From assembly GCA_030867875.1 (NCBI GenBank), contig JAOWCC010000239.1, forward strand, positions 372,001 to 436,000: a stretch of 64,000 nt of DNA, in the 5' to 3' direction. Below are positions 28,549-39,839 of this stretch, one piece after another. Every line of letters begins with the position of its first letter. The first letter of the stretch is position 1. Made by a program: the position numbers and the translations under genes. This DNA comes from Actinernus sp. WN-2022 (lineage: Eukaryota > Cnidaria > Anthozoa > Actiniaria > Actinernidae). Below the pieces are notes generated by a model. It saw nothing but the letters and a program-made list of their open reading frames with translations, did no database searches and was not told the origin of the DNA.

Positions 28549-29557
28549 ATGGCAAGCCAAGACAGCGCAGAAGACATCGTGCCGGGTCCCAGTACTGCCG
28601 AGTCAGTGTCGTCGACTAAACCAACGGTCCAGAAGAGTCAGAAGAGAGTTCGAAGAGCTCTCACCTTGGAAGATAAATATAAAGTAGTGTCGGCCATCAA
28701 GGATGGGAAAAAGCATCGCGAAGTTTGTCAACTTTTTTGACCCTCCTTTGCCCCAATCCACGGTGGCAACAATTTTAAAGAAGACGAAGGAAATAATAAG
28801 TGCGTACGAAGAAGGCCTGTATAAAGAGAAAAGAAAGAAGATGAAGCAGGCAATGTATCCTGATTTGGACACCGCATTGTCAGAATGGTTCCGTAAAGTG
28901 CGGAGCATTAACGTTCCGGTTACTGGAATGCTTCTCGCAGAAAAGGCTCGGTATTTTGCAGAACAACTCGGCTACGACAACTTCCAGGCTAGCCATGGCT
29001 ACCTACAGAGATTCAAAGTAAGGCAAAATATAACGAGCCAGAATGTTTGCGGCGAAGAGAAGAGCGTCGACCCAGAGGTAGTGGACACATGGAGCGAGCG
29101 CCTGCCAGACATTTGTCGTAACTACAGTCCCAGTGATCGCTTCAATGCTGATGAAACTGGGTTTTTGTGGAAAGCAACCCCCATTCAAACGCTCAACTTT
29201 AGAGGCGACAAGTGTACCGGTGGAAAGAAGAGTAAAGAGCGCGTGACAGTCATGGTGGGCTGTAATCAGGACGGCACAGAGAAGCTTCCCTTATTGGTGA
29301 TTGGAAAGTATGGCAAACCTCGGTGTTTCAAGAACATTAATATGGATTTGCTTCCTGTCACCTACCGGTCGCAAAAGAAGTCCTGGATGGACAGTGTTTT
29401 GTTCGAAGAGTGGCTACGAAAAGTAGATCGTAAAATGAGAGCGGCAAACCGCCATATCCTGCTGTTTGTGGATAACTGCACGGCCCACGTGGCAGTTACA
29501 GGCCTCACAAACACGAAGCATCGGGCAGAATCCGGCGACATTTACTGGGTCACGTGA
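28549..29557 (+). pseudogene. Tigger-type transposase, frameshifted and truncated
   Basis: Begins MASQDSAEDIVPGPSTAES, then a CENP-B-type helix-turn-helix (RRALTLEDKYKVVSAIKDGK) with a frameshift near 28730 (continuing FFDPPLPQSTVATILKKTKE). A second HTH region (ALSEWFRKVRSINVPVTGML; ARYFAEQLGY) and the DDE domain follow: FNADETGFLWK carries the first Asp, LFVDNCTAH the second. The chain stops shortly after, at LTNTKHRAESGDIYWVT, before the third catalytic acid. It is therefore inactive. The start context is in the intergenic region shared with the HIRAN gene. Confidence 0.85.
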
Positions 29558-29575
29558 CACGGTTTCACGCGCTTG

Positions 29576-30735
29576 ATTCAAATTTCTGCTCGAGCGCACA
29601 TACCAAATTACAAAGAAAACTGGCCAAAACTCGGCTACATGCCGAAAATATTGTCGATTTTTAGTTAAAACAAAAACTAAAACAAAAAATGTAACAGCGG
29701 GATTTTAAAGAAGAGATATTATGCTGTAAATACCGCTAATTTGGAGGTAAATTAAGTGAACTTCTGTGCCATGAAAAACAGGTTGAAGTTCGAGTCTTTT
29801 CAGACAGAAATCGTATGGAAAGTGTTTTCATTAGCTATTCAACACTTATTTTCTCGCGAAATCTTAAGTATCCAAAATTTGTAACACCGGGAAAAGACTA
29901 TTTGATTATTCATCTGTTATCGAGTGTTTTCTTATCGAAATCGTATAAATATTTCTACCATGAAACTTGAATGTTTTTGCATCAGTCAAATCGCCTTCGA
30001 TGCTTGCATATTTATTAACTTTCAGAACTCCCGCGGGCAATCCTAAGTCGCGCCTCCTGAATAATAACAGAAGATACCGAAACAAAGGACGGCAGTGAAA
30101 AGAGTAATTGGGTTAGGCACATTAAGTCTAATGAGTCCGTTAACTATGTTAGGGTAGCGCCGGGCTTTGAAAGTTATCATCTGCGCGGAAGGAGTGAACA
30201 AAGATAAATGCATGGCCATTGGAACTGCATCAGAAAATAAACACGCACTAAAAGCGACTTTGCAGTCGAATTTCTGATAGTTTATAAGTTGATCGAATCC
30301 GAATTTTTTTTTTTTGCGAGTTAATTTGTGTTTTGCGAGCGAATTTGTGTTTTGCGATCGAATCTTCAGGTTGTGAACGAGTCTGTGACCCGAACGCATA
30401 CACTTGTATAGAATTAAATGAAAGAAGCATTAGAAATTCCGTCATACAGTTGATACAGGCTGAATGACTTTTGTAAACATCGGCTCGCACACTTTATCAT
30501 TTAGCTTCTATCACACGGCGCCATGTTTAATCCCTGAACTCGTTCTGAAACTGCTCAGTGCGAGGCTACGCGTGGGAAATCTATTGTTTTAACCAACCAT
30601 GTGATCAATGCTAATTCAAATGGTAATAGACGCCAAGCCTTTGTTTGGGTGATGTCCATACACAGGCTAATCGCTACCTCAGTTCATTTCTGTTTTTCAC
30701 TGCTTAGAGTTGAATTAGAGTTATAACTAAAAACA
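29576..30735. other. Gene-poor stretch with a small 18-bp repeat
   Basis: No gene supported. Three copies of an about 18-bp unit (TTTGCGAG(C/T)(G/T)AATTTGTG) lie at about 30315-30363. Otherwise nothing seen. Confidence 0.4.
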
Positions 30736-31405
30736 ATGCCGTCATCTTCACGAGTCCAGCAAGTCGATTGGGAGCTCTTTTCAGAGCTCGTAGAAAACAA
30801 GTTCAGAGATCAAGAGCGCATCACAAGTAATTAAACAGATGGATTGTTTAAGTCTTAAGCTTTAAAACGAGACCTTTCCCATGGTTATGTGTGGCCTAGA
30901 ATCAGAGTTATCCGAAAATAATTTTCGGCTTTACTGAGGACAAGTTTCTGATCAGTATTATAGTTAAGCGGCACTTTGCCTTTGGTGTAAAACCAACGCG
31001 CTTTGTGAAATGACAAAACTTAAACGAAGAAAACAAGTTCAGAGATCAAGAGCGCATCACAAGTAATTAAACAGATGGATTGTTTAAGTCTTAAGCTTTA
31101 AAACGAGACCTTTCCCATGGTTATGTGTGGCATAGAATCAGAGTTATCCGAAAATAATTTTCGGCTTTACTGAGGACAAGTTTCTGATCAGTATTATAGT
31201 TAAGCGGCACTTTGCCTTTGGTGTAAAACCAACGCGCTTTGGGAAATGACAAAACTTAAACGACGAAAACAAGTTCAGAAATCAAGAGCGCATCACAAGC
31301 GATTAAACAGACGGATTGTTTATGTCTTAAGCTTTAAAACGAGACCTTTCCCACGATTATGCGTGGCCAAGAAGCGAACTGTTCCGAAAAATAATTTTCG
31401 GCTTT
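30736..31405 (+). repeat. 236-bp tandem repeat containing a possible exon
   Basis: Units start at 30793, 31029 and 31265 (exactly 236 bp apart); the third ends near 31405. Each unit starts AAAACAAGTTCAGAGATCAA. Just before and into the first unit an open frame starts at 30736 (MPSSSRVQQVDWELFSELVE then NKFRDQERITS) and meets a GTAATT donor at about 30828, so a first exon of an unknown gene may have been partly duplicated. The exon call is weak. Confidence 0.7.
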
Positions 31406-32961
31406 ACTGATTGAACTCGATTTGCGATCCTTTTACTGATATCTAGACTTCTAGTGGTCAGATAAGCTTCAATTATATCTTATTTTAAAGCTACAAAAGT
31501 ACATAAATCTGTTTCTAAACCTTTAGGTCAGTGATGCGAACTTCTGAATATGATCGTTATTTTATGTTTAGTAAAGTGCTGTGATCTGAACCAACTCGTA
31601 TTTTGATTTTAAAGCTACAAAATTACAGAACTGTTTCCACACATTTTTATGGTGCGCTCTCAGTGAGTGATCATGACTTCGTGTTTAATAAAGCGCTTTG
31701 GTCAAGAGTTTAAAAAACTCTTATAGCTTGTATGGAGTTTGAAATCTTTCGCTTCGATAGCTCGTGCGAACAATGCCGAGGTTCACTTTTATTTAACTAG
31801 TTTCACAAATATGGCACTAAAATAAAGCTTGCTGAATTTGACTTAGGCTTTTCGAATAAGCTCTAAGTGCAGACATTATACTCCATTTTAATGTTGACAT
31901 GAGTCAAACCTCGAACGCAAACGAAATAGGTTTGGAAACGTCGCGCGACAAAACTTATAACCCAAGTAGCCACGGCAAATTGATTTTGCGGTGATCTTTT
32001 ACTGTAACCGAGTTTACCTATTTACCCAAGGTCTATTGAAATCTCTTAAAGAGCTTTGGGATTTCAGTTAGTCCCATGACAAGATAGATGACAGTGATTG
32101 ACAGGCCCAAGAGCAAGTATGGGAATGAGGTATTCCCAGAAGGATTCCCTAGCAGCCAATCGCAAGGGCTTTGCTGAATATCTAATAAGGCGTATCATAA
32201 TTATTCATATCTCACGGACGCGAGAAAATGTCGCCTAAAACAATGGGATTCTACCCGATACAGTTTTAAGGTAATAGACCAGTTCGCGGTTTATTATAAT
32301 TCCGACATTTTGAAAGGGGTGTAAACATGGCGCGAAATACAGTGTTTGTATGGGAATCCGATGACAAATAAAATCCGTAAAATCGAATTTCTGAAATATT
32401 CTTCAGATACAAACTTAAGATATCAGGTAAAAGATTAATTGATCGAAATTTGAGGGATGTAGCTGTGCTGGGAAGCATGCAATCGTGGATTTAGTTTTCC
32501 ATACATTTGTCTGTAAAAACGAGTCAAAATCCACGGGAAAATTTGCGCAAAAAAAATCAATCTTCCAGGAAGGAAAACATTTTTCTGAAGCATTTCAAAG
32601 ACATTTTTTTGTTTCGATGAGGCAAAATTTGGTTCCGCAACAATGTTTTTACGTTGGCTATGGAGGAAAACAATGTTTACTAGGCTCCAGTGACACACAG
32701 TATATGTGTTTCTTAGCAACACAAACCCAGACCCCACCGGCAAGACAATTTGATACAGTGCGCATTCGTTAGTTTTTTTTCTGCAACAACGTTTCCTCGT
32801 ATATCCACCCGTGCAGCAAAACATTTGTATGCTTCCTGCTCGTTCAATTAGCCACCCAGGCAACATTAAGAGAAACAGAGAAGCGCAGTGTTCGCGCCTA
32901 CGCCTTTTCGATCCCTCGTGCCTCGATCGGATGATCACGTAAAATGGCGGTCCCGTCTCAC
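31406..32961. other. Gene-poor stretch
   Basis: No gene supported. A segment TTTTAAAGCTACAAAA(A/G)TACA appears twice (near 31480 and 31607). The long leftward open frame that covers 32435-33193 is not treated as a gene because it runs through a MITE. Confidence 0.45.
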
Positions 32962-33045
32962 GCAATCTCGTTCTCATAACCCGCGATCTTTTGGCCAGTA
33001 TCTTGGCGCTGGTCAAAAGATCGCGGGCTCTGGGAACGAGATTGC
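32962..33045. mobile_element. 84-bp foldback MITE
   Basis: Arms GCAATCTCGTTCTCATAACC... and ...TGGGAACGAGATTGC are reverse complements with an inner part CCCGCGATCTTTTG / CAAAAGATCGCGGG and a centre CCAGTATCTTGGCGCTGG. No coding capacity. Confidence 0.85.
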
Positions 33046-33421
33046 ATCTCACGACGCTCGTATTCATCAGCAGCTGTGTATCACAGGACGCTAAGGAACC
33101 ACTTTGGACGTTAAACAAATATCTGGCAGTGACCACCCTCAGTGCTTGTTGGTCAGCCGCATTAATGGGAAGATAACTAACATAACTACTCATGCTTGTA
33201 AACTGCGTGGCTTACCGTGTGTCTGAACAAGCGCCCCGCACGTAATTCAGGTCTGGATAAAGTCTGTCACGATCCACACAATATGTTTCATTGTTCACCC
33301 AGATGTTTTCTGAACCCTTTTCTAAGATAGTTTGTAGCAATAGCAACATACGTCAGACATTTCTGAACTTCGCTTTCCAGGATGGCACTGCGCTCCAGTT
33401 CGGCACCGACACAGCTGATTA

Positions 33422-33612
33422 GGCCATCCCAATAAAATGCAAATACGTAGAGAGCTAGGAAAAGAGGTGTAGGTGAAAGAATGTTCTTCAAATTTTTTTT
33501 TTAACTTTTCCCAAAAATTGGGTCAATGTCAAGCTTTGTATTTTTGTTAACTTTTCCAAAAAAAATTGGGTCGGTCTGGCGATTGGAAACGGAACATTTT
33601 ATTGGGATGGCC
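33422..33612. mobile_element. Short MITE with 18-bp terminal inverted repeats
   Basis: GGCCATCCCAATAAAATG at 33422-33439 is perfectly inverted at 33595-33612. The interior contains two copies of AACTTTTCC(C/A)AAAAA(T)TTGGGTC. Flanks were not clear enough to call a target duplication. Confidence 0.75.
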
Positions 33613-35630
33613 GTATGTGGGTCGTGTGAATATACAGGATATATGCACGGGATGTTAGAAATCATTTATAATTCATTGTTGTGACCTTGTGTATGAATGT
33701 ATGCAAACATTTGACCCCATAACAGTTACATATATCAGGTGCATCATGGGTAATTTTAACCTATAATCAGCTTGAAAAAAAATAAAGTTTTGCAAACAAA
33801 ATTATGTAGATGTATTAAGTAGTGCATTATGATTATTTTCAGTTCTGTTTCATGAGATTCATAAATATTTCAATATAAATTACCCACTCTGGTATATATG
33901 TTGGGCACCACAGACGAAATGATAAAACACCGGATCTCCTAGCGTGTAGGGATCTGATCAGCAATATATATATATATAAATAGACAAGAAAGGAAAGGCT
34001 GATTCAACGGTAGAGAGTATTCCACATGGAATGTACACATCTGTGTTCGGGCTACCTGTGGTGCACAACAGCAGACTGGGTTCTAGTCCTAAATAAAATG
34101 GCGGATGCTACAAAGCCATCTGTATAAACTATAATGGGTAAATGTTCTTTCGGTGTAAAATCGACAAGAAGATAATTATCGTAAGTTGTGGCTTCGAGAC
34201 CATGACAGAGCTGGGGAGGAGAGCACAAATAAGGCTAGAATCAGGTATGCATTTATCGCTGATTCATCCTTCGTATTACTAATTTCTCTTATTTTGAAGT
34301 TGATTGTTAATTAGTTGTTGTTTATTGCAAAACCATAGGCATAAGTGACAAATAAATTTATCACCCAGTTATTTTAGGGCTATGTTTCTCATTCCTGTCC
34401 GTTATTTGTCCCGTTATTCTGCACACGATACAGCTTGCATCTGGCGTTGATTGTTTATTTACGTTGGAACCGGGCGTTGGGAGTATGTTACTTTGGCCTC
34501 ACTGCTCCTAAGCTGAATAAACTTTACAAACTTTTTAGTCCCCAGTTGTATTTCCAAATGACTGATCTACAAAATAATAACTCTATCATCTTCTACAATT
34601 TCGCCGCATCGATAGTATTCGAATGTCATTTTACCCTAAAATTTGACTTTTTGAAAAATAATTTCGGAAGTCACTTGTACATGAAAGCCTTACTCCTTGA
34701 ATACTGAATATTTTTTGGCACTTATATCATAATTAAATTGCAATTGGTCGTGTTTATGCTGTAGAAACGTTTTGTGTATATAGCTTATATGGTTTGTTCA
34801 AAAATATTCTGTAAACAAGACTAAAAATACATAGTGGAAATACCCCTCAAACCGAGGTAGTTCGTACTGACCCCCATATCTCTTACAGTTTTTGGAATTT
34901 TTCCATAATATTCTACCAAGTCTAATGCCAGGCCAATAGTAACATATGTGCAAAATATGAACAAAATCTGAGATGTACCATGTAGACTCATTTTTTCAGG
35001 GTGCATGGTTTTCACATGGATGCCCTCTTAAGAGTCTTGAGCTTGAAGACAGCGGAGACGACACGCCTTCGGCAGGCTCTGTCTCAGTTATCGGATTCGT
35101 TGATCTTAGTCAAGCTCTAGCTCCTCTAAAGAATATTTTTACCCAGGTATGGAAAAAGACAAATCTCGTAAAACTTCTAAAAAAGGCCTGCTGAAGCCGC
35201 CTTGCAATTAAATTTTGCCTAAGGGAAAAAAACGCAACATCTTGAAAGTCACAAATGTCGACGACCTGGAGACTGAGGAAATCGAAGATTAATATAACTA
35301 GAAGAGAGAAGTGGTGAATTACACGATTTGGATGTAGAGAGGTCAGCTAGAGCTCAAAACTTTTTCTCACTTTGAGCTTGGTTAACCTTACTGAAAATAA
35401 AGAATAGATTAATGGATTTGGAATTGACAGCCAACAATTCTGGCATCCTTCATATTTGTTTGGTCATAACTCTAAAACAAAACGCTCTTCTACTTCAAAA
35501 TTCGTTCCAGTGATTAAGTTTTGATCTCCCTATTCAACTCAAAAACATTTTATTTCATCTGGAAATAAATATTTTAATGTCATTTCAACCCAAGAATACC
35601 TCTCTATTATTGTCAATAGGCAGTAGAGTA
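33613..35630. other. Gene-poor stretch with one tRNA-like SINE head
   Basis: No gene supported. A tRNA-like segment is annotated separately at 34001-34090, and a dispersed-repeat segment (CATGGTTTTCACATGGATG) lies near 35004. Short AT microsatellite at 33963-33977. Confidence 0.45.
34001..34090 (+). repeat. tRNA-like SINE head (A and B boxes)
   Basis: An A-box-like ATTCAACGGTAGAGAG and a B box GGTTCTAGTCC at 34079-34089 are spaced as in tRNA-derived SINE promoters. The intervening sequence does not fold as an intact tRNA. Confidence 0.4.
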
Positions 35631-35787
35631 AGGGCCTGATTACATGATGTGGCCTGGCCCAGTTTACCAGACTGAAGGATTTGGTGGTCTGGCTTGCTTT
35701 AGCTGTGAAACACACCAAAAGTTACTCTGCATCTACATGAGGCACTCTCCAAACCGGTTCTGAGTCTGCCTCATGTAATCAGGCCCT
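35631..35787. mobile_element. 157-bp MITE
   Basis: AGGGCCTGATTACATGA at the left end is perfectly inverted as TCATGTAATCAGGCCCT at the right. TA/AA flanks are ambiguous. No coding capacity. Confidence 0.85.
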
Positions 35788-35827
35788 AACTATTGATGTA
35801 GTACATGTAGCTCAAAACTGAGGGCCA

Positions 35828-35936
35828 GTGTTTCATCAGGGGATCCAAACAGCAAGAACAGATGAAAGCACAAGGCCGCTTCGGCCATTGAAGTGCTTTT
35901 ATTGGTTCGAGGTGTTTGGATCCCCTGGTGAAACAC
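35828..35936. mobile_element. 109-bp foldback element
   Basis: GTGTTTCATCAGGGGATCC and GGATCCCCTGGTGAAACAC form inverted arms (one mismatch), with a further inner palindrome GGCCGCTTCGGCC. Confidence 0.8.
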
Positions 35937-36057
35937 GATGCTAGAGTTTTTGATATGACTCAATGCCTGCATTCATAAATCATTAGAAAGTATTGTTTGC
36001 CTGGTATTTTATTGCATGCAATTATAGACTACAAGGGTTGTGACTGTTACTTTCTCA

Positions 36058-36130
36058 TGGTACTGATAGTGTAGTGGACAAGACAGGACTAGCAGCCGGT
36101 TGCAAGCAAGGTTCGAGTCACACTCCAGAT
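36058..36130 (+). repeat. tRNA-like SINE head
   Basis: A-box ATAGTGTAGTGG at 36066-36077 and B-box GGTTCGAGTC at 36110-36119 match RNA polymerase III tRNA promoter consensus. The arms around the anticodon do not pair well, so it is a SINE or tRNA relic rather than a tRNA gene. Confidence 0.5.
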
Positions 36131-36710
36131 ATGGATTTTTATTTCCTTCTTTTCCTTTACTTCTCACCATCCTGTGATGTAATGCTTTATTAAAATGTGT
36201 CTTGATCAGTTTTTGAACTCATTCGAGCAACCTTGATCTGGCATTTCATTGGAGATCAAGATTCATCTGTCATTTGATTGGAGATCTGATCTTCATTGTG
36301 TATTGAGGTACATGCACCTGACCAAAATGGGATGACCTGATTGGTTGTTGAACTCATTAATTATTCATGAGTTTGACAAGTACTTTGGACATTTTCCAAA
36401 CATATCTCAATCGGTGGGGCATTTTGACTTGTTGGGGACCATCGGACATTTTAGGGGGAGTGGGTCCAGGTGTGGACGAGATTGGAGCACATTCATGAAC
36501 CAACATGGCACATGGCTTTTAGTTGAAGCAAACTGGACTTTCAACACAAATTACAGAACCAACCAACATGCAGATGTTTTCATAGACTTAGTACTGAGAA
36601 AGCAATTGATCGATACATGTGGCCTGAAGCTTCTAATCAACTAAACTCACTGTGATATTTGACTGAGCTCTCTGTACAGTGTCTTTACAGTATTGTAACT
36701 TATGTGGATG

Positions 36711-37149
36711 TTAAAGTGCCTATAGATAAGCCCAAATTTGTTATCATTAATATTTATCAATTCTACAGCAAGTGAATAGGTGGATAGTAAAATATTTGAT
36801 TTGAATGTTGCACCTACATGTTATAATAGTTTATATTTGGAATATGGTAATTATGTGATGTCACAGGATGAAACTACTTCTGATTTATACAATATACCGG
36901 TAGTTGATAAAATAACCGCTATAAGGCCCAAATATAACATGGATGTGTAGAAAAAATGTATGTGCCAGCACATTTTTGTATAATAAATAAAGCCTCCTGT
37001 GACATCACGTAATTAACATATTGGAAATCAAAACCTCTAACTTTTAGATGCAATATTCAAATCAATAAATATTTTAATAATCACCTATTTACTTTATAAT
37101 TATGTAGAATCTATTTCAGTGATAAAAATTAGGCTTATTGGCACTTTAA
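36711..37149. mobile_element. 439-bp MITE flanked by TTAA
   Basis: Long inverted arms (over 100 bp, imperfect) run from TTAAAGTGCCTATAGATAAG at the left to TTAGGCTTATTGGCACTTTAA at the right; the inner parts ATGTGATGTCACAGG and CCTGTGACATCAC also pair. Both ends carry TTAA, as expected of a piggyBac-type non-autonomous element. Confidence 0.8.
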
Positions 37150-37810
37150 GGGGTGTCCAACCTTAACACCCATTGGACGTTAAACAGAACACTAAGAACA
37201 TGTTGATGGTTCCTTAGTGAAACGTTTAATTTAAAAAAATCTGAAATTTAAATACCCAGGGGTGGGGGCATTCATGGGGTTTGGAATAGACTGAAACATT
37301 GTATACTGCCCAAAAAAAAAGTGCAGGGTTGTCAGTAATGAAATTTACTAATGTAGATAGCAGGCTACTACTGTATTTACAAGGTGGTGAGACATGGGCA
37401 TCTTGATTATCAAAGATTAAAAGATTAAAAGAGGTTGGCATTTGCTCAAATAAATTAAAGCAGCTCTCTGGTCCCTCTACTTTTTTCCTTATCCACAAAA
37501 TGTAATAGCTCTCCTCGACATCTTTATGCAAATCCAAGAGTACGGCAGTAATTTAACATACAGTATAGAACAAGCACTATTTTTATTTGATGAAATAAAA
37601 AATGGCAATTGAATACGTGCATCATATATATATATACACACTCACACTCGTTTTCAAAAACATTTATATGAAAATTTATATATATATACCTTTTGTTCTT
37701 CAATGTTTTAGCTGTCAAATTTGACAAGAATACAAAAGGTATATATATATTTGCAGTGCAATGTTTTTGAAAATGGGCGTATATATATATATATATATAT
37801 AATTATATAA
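37150..37810. other. Gene-poor stretch with TA microsatellites
   Basis: No gene supported. AT-rich microsatellites lie at about 37620-37690 and 37738-37805. Confidence 0.5.
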
Positions 37811-38005
37811 TCAGAATAAAGGTGAAAGAGAAAATACTCCCAGGAGTACCCATGGTTACGTTTCACAATGACACCATCGACTGGCTGCATTGTCAGCGTG
37901 GTTGCATGGTCCTGATGGTGTAGTGGTAACACAGCGGACTAGTATGCCGAGGCCGTGGGTTCAAATCCCACTCAGGGCACATATTTTCTCTTTCACCTTT
38001 ATTGA
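37811..38005. mobile_element. Foldback unit carrying a tRNA-like sequence in its loop
   Basis: ATAAAGGTGAAAGAGAAAAT (37816-37835) is inverted as ATTTTCTCTTTCACCTTTAT (37983-38002). The about 145-bp interior contains the tRNA-like segment at 37909-37979, and TA-rich microsatellites flank the unit on both sides. Confidence 0.75.
37909..37979 (+). tRNA. tRNA-like sequence, probably pseudogene or SINE head (AGT anticodon position)
   Basis: Acceptor arms GTCCTGA / TCAGGGC pair fully (one G-T), the D arm GTG...CAC and the T arm GTGGG-TTCAAAT-CCCAC are intact, and A (TGGTGTAGTGG) and B (GGTTCAAATCC) boxes are good. The anticodon arm GCGGA / GCCGA pairs at only three central positions; the loop CTAGTAT would put AGT (Thr) at 34-36. 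The broken anticodon arm and position inside a foldback unit argue against a working tRNA. Confidence 0.45.
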
Positions 38006-38840
38006 TTATTTATATATAGAGATCATTTCTTCTTTGTACTGTTTATATATTTATATATATATTGATATTGATATAGGAGCCATTAACCAGTAATAATTAG
38101 TGTCTCATTATGCCCTTGTTTAATACATCTACCACCTGTTTTTGGGTCAGTTTTGTGTTTTCTGCATTCTTCATTTTACTACCACCTCATTTTTAGTGGC
38201 TTATTATTTTTACCCTAGAAACCTGTTTAATGTATTATAAATTACTGCATACCGTACATTAATATTATAATATTAACTGAGTCTGTTTACACCCTAAAAT
38301 ATCAGTACGTGTCACATGTAGGCTGTACAAAAACATTAAAAGCATTGTGCATGGAGAAGTGATCCCATGCCAATTGACCATTTTGATGATGTTGTGCATG
38401 CGTCAGTAGAGCAATAGATGGGAGCTGCTAAGACTCATTTTTGTTCACCAGCCTTTTGTTATTTAAAACATAACCATTGTTCTAGCTGTAAATGCAACCG
38501 TCAAAATGGGCAATAAGGCTGGAAAGCTGTTGCATTATTTCAAACATTGTATGCAATTCTGTTACAATTTCCCACTGAAACTAGGTCATTATGCAGCACA
38601 TATGCCAGCTATTCTTTCTTCGGCTTAGTTTAATTAAAAAAATTGTTTACATGTACTTTCCTTAGTTAAGTATGGATAAGAAATCCCAACTAATTACTAG
38701 TTACGTATATGGGGATTACCGGTAAATAGTTATTGCAATGCTTAATCTCCTGGTATACGATAAATATCCACTCTTGATTTAACGTTCTTTGCTTAGGGTT
38801 ATTGGCCTGGACCCCCCCCGGTAATTTCAAGAAATATGGC
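38006..38840. other. Gene-poor stretch
   Basis: No gene or clear repeat; GGACCCCCCCCGG near 38810 is a short C-rich palindrome. Confidence 0.4.
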
Positions 38841-38880
38841 ATATAGTGTAGTGGATAGGACCGAGGGTTCAAGTTCCACT
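38841..38880 (+). repeat. Shortened tRNA-like SINE head
   Basis: A-box-like ATATAGTGTAGTGG followed only about 12 bp later by B-box-like GGGTTCAAGTTCC, resembling the 36.06 and 37.9 kb copies with the anticodon arm deleted. Confidence 0.4.
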
Positions 38881-39834
38881 TAATTGTTACACATAGCTAC
38901 TATTTTTAGATAGCAGGGCGACGATGCTTCAGTAGATTGCTACTTATTAAACATCAAGAGTTTCCCACCCAATTTGGGAGGTATGGTAGATACAGATTGT
39001 TATAATGTTTTTAAAGTTATATTAATGGCTGTTATCCACTGAAGTGGATGTGTTGTTGAGAAAGATCTTTATATTCTTAACCAAAGAAAAGAAGGATATG
39101 CTCGCAGGGTACTGGATTCGTTTCTTGTCATGAAAATAGCCATAAAAAATACGTGTATACGTCGTACAAGCATTGCTACCTTCAAGTTGACAACCTAGTA
39201 GGTACTGTGTCACAGGAAATCCAGAGTTCACAGTGATCTTGGAGACATGTTTCCTTGACCTGACCTCGATATAATTTCCCTACTTTGAATTGGCGATGTC
39301 AACAAGACAGATCGGGCCAGTTTCCTTCCAGTAATTCTTTTCAAACCTTGGTGACAGGAAGGCAGTGTATGTTCCTGGCACTATTACTTCCAGATCAGTT
39401 TCTTGTGATAATATGTTCAAGCTTGTGCAGGAGTTCCGGGAGGAGTGCAACACTCGATGGCCGATTTCTGTCAGCTTCCACAAGACCACAGTCCACAGTC
39501 TCTTTGCGAAAGTTTCACCTGGTTTCTTAACACCGTTTCCCCCGGTGATTCCTTTAAAATATCAGGCGAATGCTTTTCCCATTTTGTCTCATCTCCAGCA
39601 GATTAGGTTCTTCGCCTTTTCCTCGGTCCACCCGTACAGCCTTCGACTCGGCTACGCGCCATTTTTATTCACCGAACCGCGCAGTTCCTGGGACCTAATT
39701 TTCTATTTTTAACTGCGGAATCTAAAAATAGATTTTGAAACATTCACGTTGGTCACGGGATATGGCCAGATCGGCTCTCTTAGTTATCCTCTCTTGGTCA
39801 AAGTCATTAAGTCTTGCAATATAAATAAGAAAAA
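38881..39834. other. Gene-poor stretch ending in a dispersed repeat
   Basis: No gene supported. The last part (39722-39797) repeats the segment present at 26663-26762. Short leftward open frames at 39280-39490 (PGTYTAFLSPRFEKNYWKE) may be a gene fragment, but I cannot place it. Confidence 0.4.
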
Positions 39835-39839
39835 TTGGC

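Larger units (their letters stand above)
27417..29575 (+). mobile_element. Truncated Tigger/pogo-type element with left end
   Basis: The left end CAGTGGAACCTCGATATAAC, preceded by TA, is a typical pogo/Tigger terminus. The next 180 bp repeat short GATATAACGAT-type motifs (several direct and variant copies, probably subterminal binding sites). The transposase gene follows at 28549. No matching right terminus is seen after 29560, so the right side is lost. A HIRAN-domain gene lies divergently between the left end and the transposase. Confidence 0.75.

Noticed and set aside
32435..33193. 252-codon leftward open frame
   Set aside because: Runs through a foldback MITE, and its text lacks any domain; length is by chance.
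37909..37979. Functional tRNA-Thr
   Set aside because: Anticodon arm has two mismatched end pairs and the sequence sits inside a foldback unit; kept only as tRNA-like.
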